6,021 nucleotides of DNA from Kiritimatiellota bacterium (lineage in GTDB: Bacteria > Verrucomicrobiota > Kiritimatiellia > JAAZAB01), in contig VSJD01000324.1 in NCBI GenBank assembly GCA_008636095.1, positions 1-6,021 on the forward strand. The letters run 5' to 3'. The notes beneath the pieces were generated by a model. The model made no database searches and was not told where the DNA came from. It was given only the letters and a program-made list of their open reading frames with translations. Both the position numbers and the translations under genes were made by a program. Below, piece by piece: positions 5,476 through 6,021 of the stretch. Position 1 is the stretch's first letter. Each line of letters starts with the position of its first letter.

Positions 5476-5862
5476 ATGAATAATTATTTTGAAAATCCGT
5501 TATATAGAAACGCTTTCTTTGAGGATACCGACCGGATCATGGCTGGTTTCCAGAAGGATTTTTCATTTTTAAAATCGGGTGCCAACAAGAAAGACGCGTT
5601 AAAAAATATTCACCGTTATGCCCATAGTCTTAAAGGGCTATCCGCGATGATGGAGTTTAAAGAAAGCGAACAAATTGCGGCGAACTTGGAATCGGCTGCC
5701 GGGCAAGCATTAAAAAACGGCTTGGTCGGGCTTGACGAAAACATACTGATCAAAATAAAAAATGGCTTTGATAAAATCTGGGAATTACTTAAGTGCATAA
5801 AAGATGATGCCAGGTCGCCGGCAGCCCGTAGGGATGCGCCCGCCTGCAATCCGCAACTATAA
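5476..5862 (+). CDS. Stand-alone Hpt (histidine phosphotransfer) domain protein, CheA P1-like
   Basis: A 128-residue all-helical protein whose core resembles a CheA P1 domain. Seen, from ATG 5476: His50 in YAHSLKGLSAMMEF, the expected phosphoacceptor, comparable to AHSLKGMAATMGY of the CheA in this window. Helical segments run to about residue 110 (IWELLKCIKDD). No receiver, dimerisation or ATPase domain follows. It could be a phosphate carrier or sink between CheA and the receivers, or the remaining P1 of a second, split or lost CheA; the sequence does not decide. The last 17 residues (ARSPAARRDAPACNPQL) are GC-rich and unlike the AT-richer core; that DNA includes a possible GTAG-hairpin, so the tail may be repeat-derived. 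ATG 5476 is preferred over an in-frame TTG at 5470; neither has a clear Shine-Dalgarno. A palindrome lies immediately upstream and another element follows. Confidence 0.85.
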   Translation: MNNYFENPLYRNAFFEDTDRIMAGFQKDFSFLKSGANKKDALKNIHRYAHSLKGLSAMMEFKESEQIAANLESAAGQALKNGLVGLDENILIKIKNGFDKIWELLKCIKDDARSPAARRDAPACNPQL

Positions 5863-5888
5863 TAATGCCCCCCGTCACTGATCCGCCT

Positions 5889-6010
5889 CATGGTTGTGTC
5901 ATTCTTCCCCTCGAACGCCGTGTGAGGGCACGCGGCCTACATAAAATAACCGAAATTGTAGGCCCGGTGCCCTCACCGGGCGCGGGCTGGCCAAGAATGA
6001 CACAACCGTG
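5889..6010. mobile_element. REPIN/MITE-like inverted REP pair with 15-bp terminal repeats
   Basis: Outer ends GGTTGTGTCATTCTT (5892-5906) and AAGAATGACACAACC (5993-6007) are perfect 15-bp inverted repeats; pairing continues outward to 5889 and 6010 with one G-T wobble. Inside are two units in opposite orientation, each GTAGG plus a hairpin with a CCCT loop: 5940-5917 on the minus strand (7 of 8 stem pairs) and 5958-5981 on the plus strand (perfect 8-bp stem GCCCGGTG/CACCGGGC). The GTAG ends face each other across 17 AT-rich bases. There is no coding capacity. The layout is that of REP doublets mobilised in trans by a REP-associated tyrosine transposase. The 11 bases to the window end show nothing. 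Confidence 0.7.
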
Positions 6011-6021
6011 TAACCCACCTC

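Overview
This window is a chemotaxis signalling operon, read entirely on the + strand. In order it holds: a CheY-type receiver cut by the left edge, a 23S rRNA intervening-sequence-type four-helix-bundle gene, the methylesterase CheB, the histidine kinase CheA, the CheY-P phosphatase CheC, a second CheY-type receiver, and a small stand-alone Hpt protein. No methyl-accepting receptor, CheW, CheR or CheD gene is visible. The cheY-cheB-cheA-cheC order and the presence of CheC resemble archaeal, Thermotoga and Firmicutes chemotaxis clusters more than the E. coli one. Moderate GC content, the IVP-type gene and several families of palindromic intergenic repeats suggest an uncultured, repeat-rich bacterial lineage (an Omnitrophota- or Elusimicrobiota-like candidate phylum is a guess). 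The sequence does not fix the taxon.

How the genes work together, inferred from the families: CheA autophosphorylates on His46 of its P1 domain. It passes phosphate to the two CheY-type receivers and to the CheB receiver, probably through its P2 docking domain. CheB demethylates or deamidates receptors, CheC dephosphorylates CheY-P, and the stand-alone Hpt protein could act as an extra phosphate relay or sink.

The striking feature is between the genes. Four of the six intergenic junctions hold inverted-repeat elements, two of them sharing the element built around the IVP gene, and a further element follows the last gene. Only the tight cheC-cheY2 junction (4917-4950) is clean. (1) 371-861 is a 491-bp unit containing the IVP gene, bounded by 36-bp imperfect inverted repeats, each made of 7-bp units of the type GTGTTCR. 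(2) 1964-2022 is a 59-bp palindrome with the same two ends and no gene between them, like an empty or MITE-like version of the first. (3) 4144-4258 carries a nested hairpin and an inverted pair of GTAG-plus-hairpin REP-like units. (4) 5373-5451 is a palindrome with 19-bp arms beginning TTGCCACAAA. (5) 5889-6010 is a second inverted REP pair inside perfect 15-bp terminal repeats. The elements sit just upstream of cheB, cheA and hpt, which all lack a recognisable Shine-Dalgarno. The IVP gene, cheC and cheY2 have good ones.

Layout: 1-354 cheY1 (partial); 371-861 IVP element with its gene at 420-857; 875-1918 cheB; 1919-2084 gap with the empty palindrome; 2085-4124 cheA; 4125-4296 structured gap; 4297-4917 cheC; 4950-5351 cheY2; 5352-5475 gap with palindrome; 5476-5862 hpt; 5863-6021 REP-pair element. 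No gene-free stretch exceeds 300 bases.
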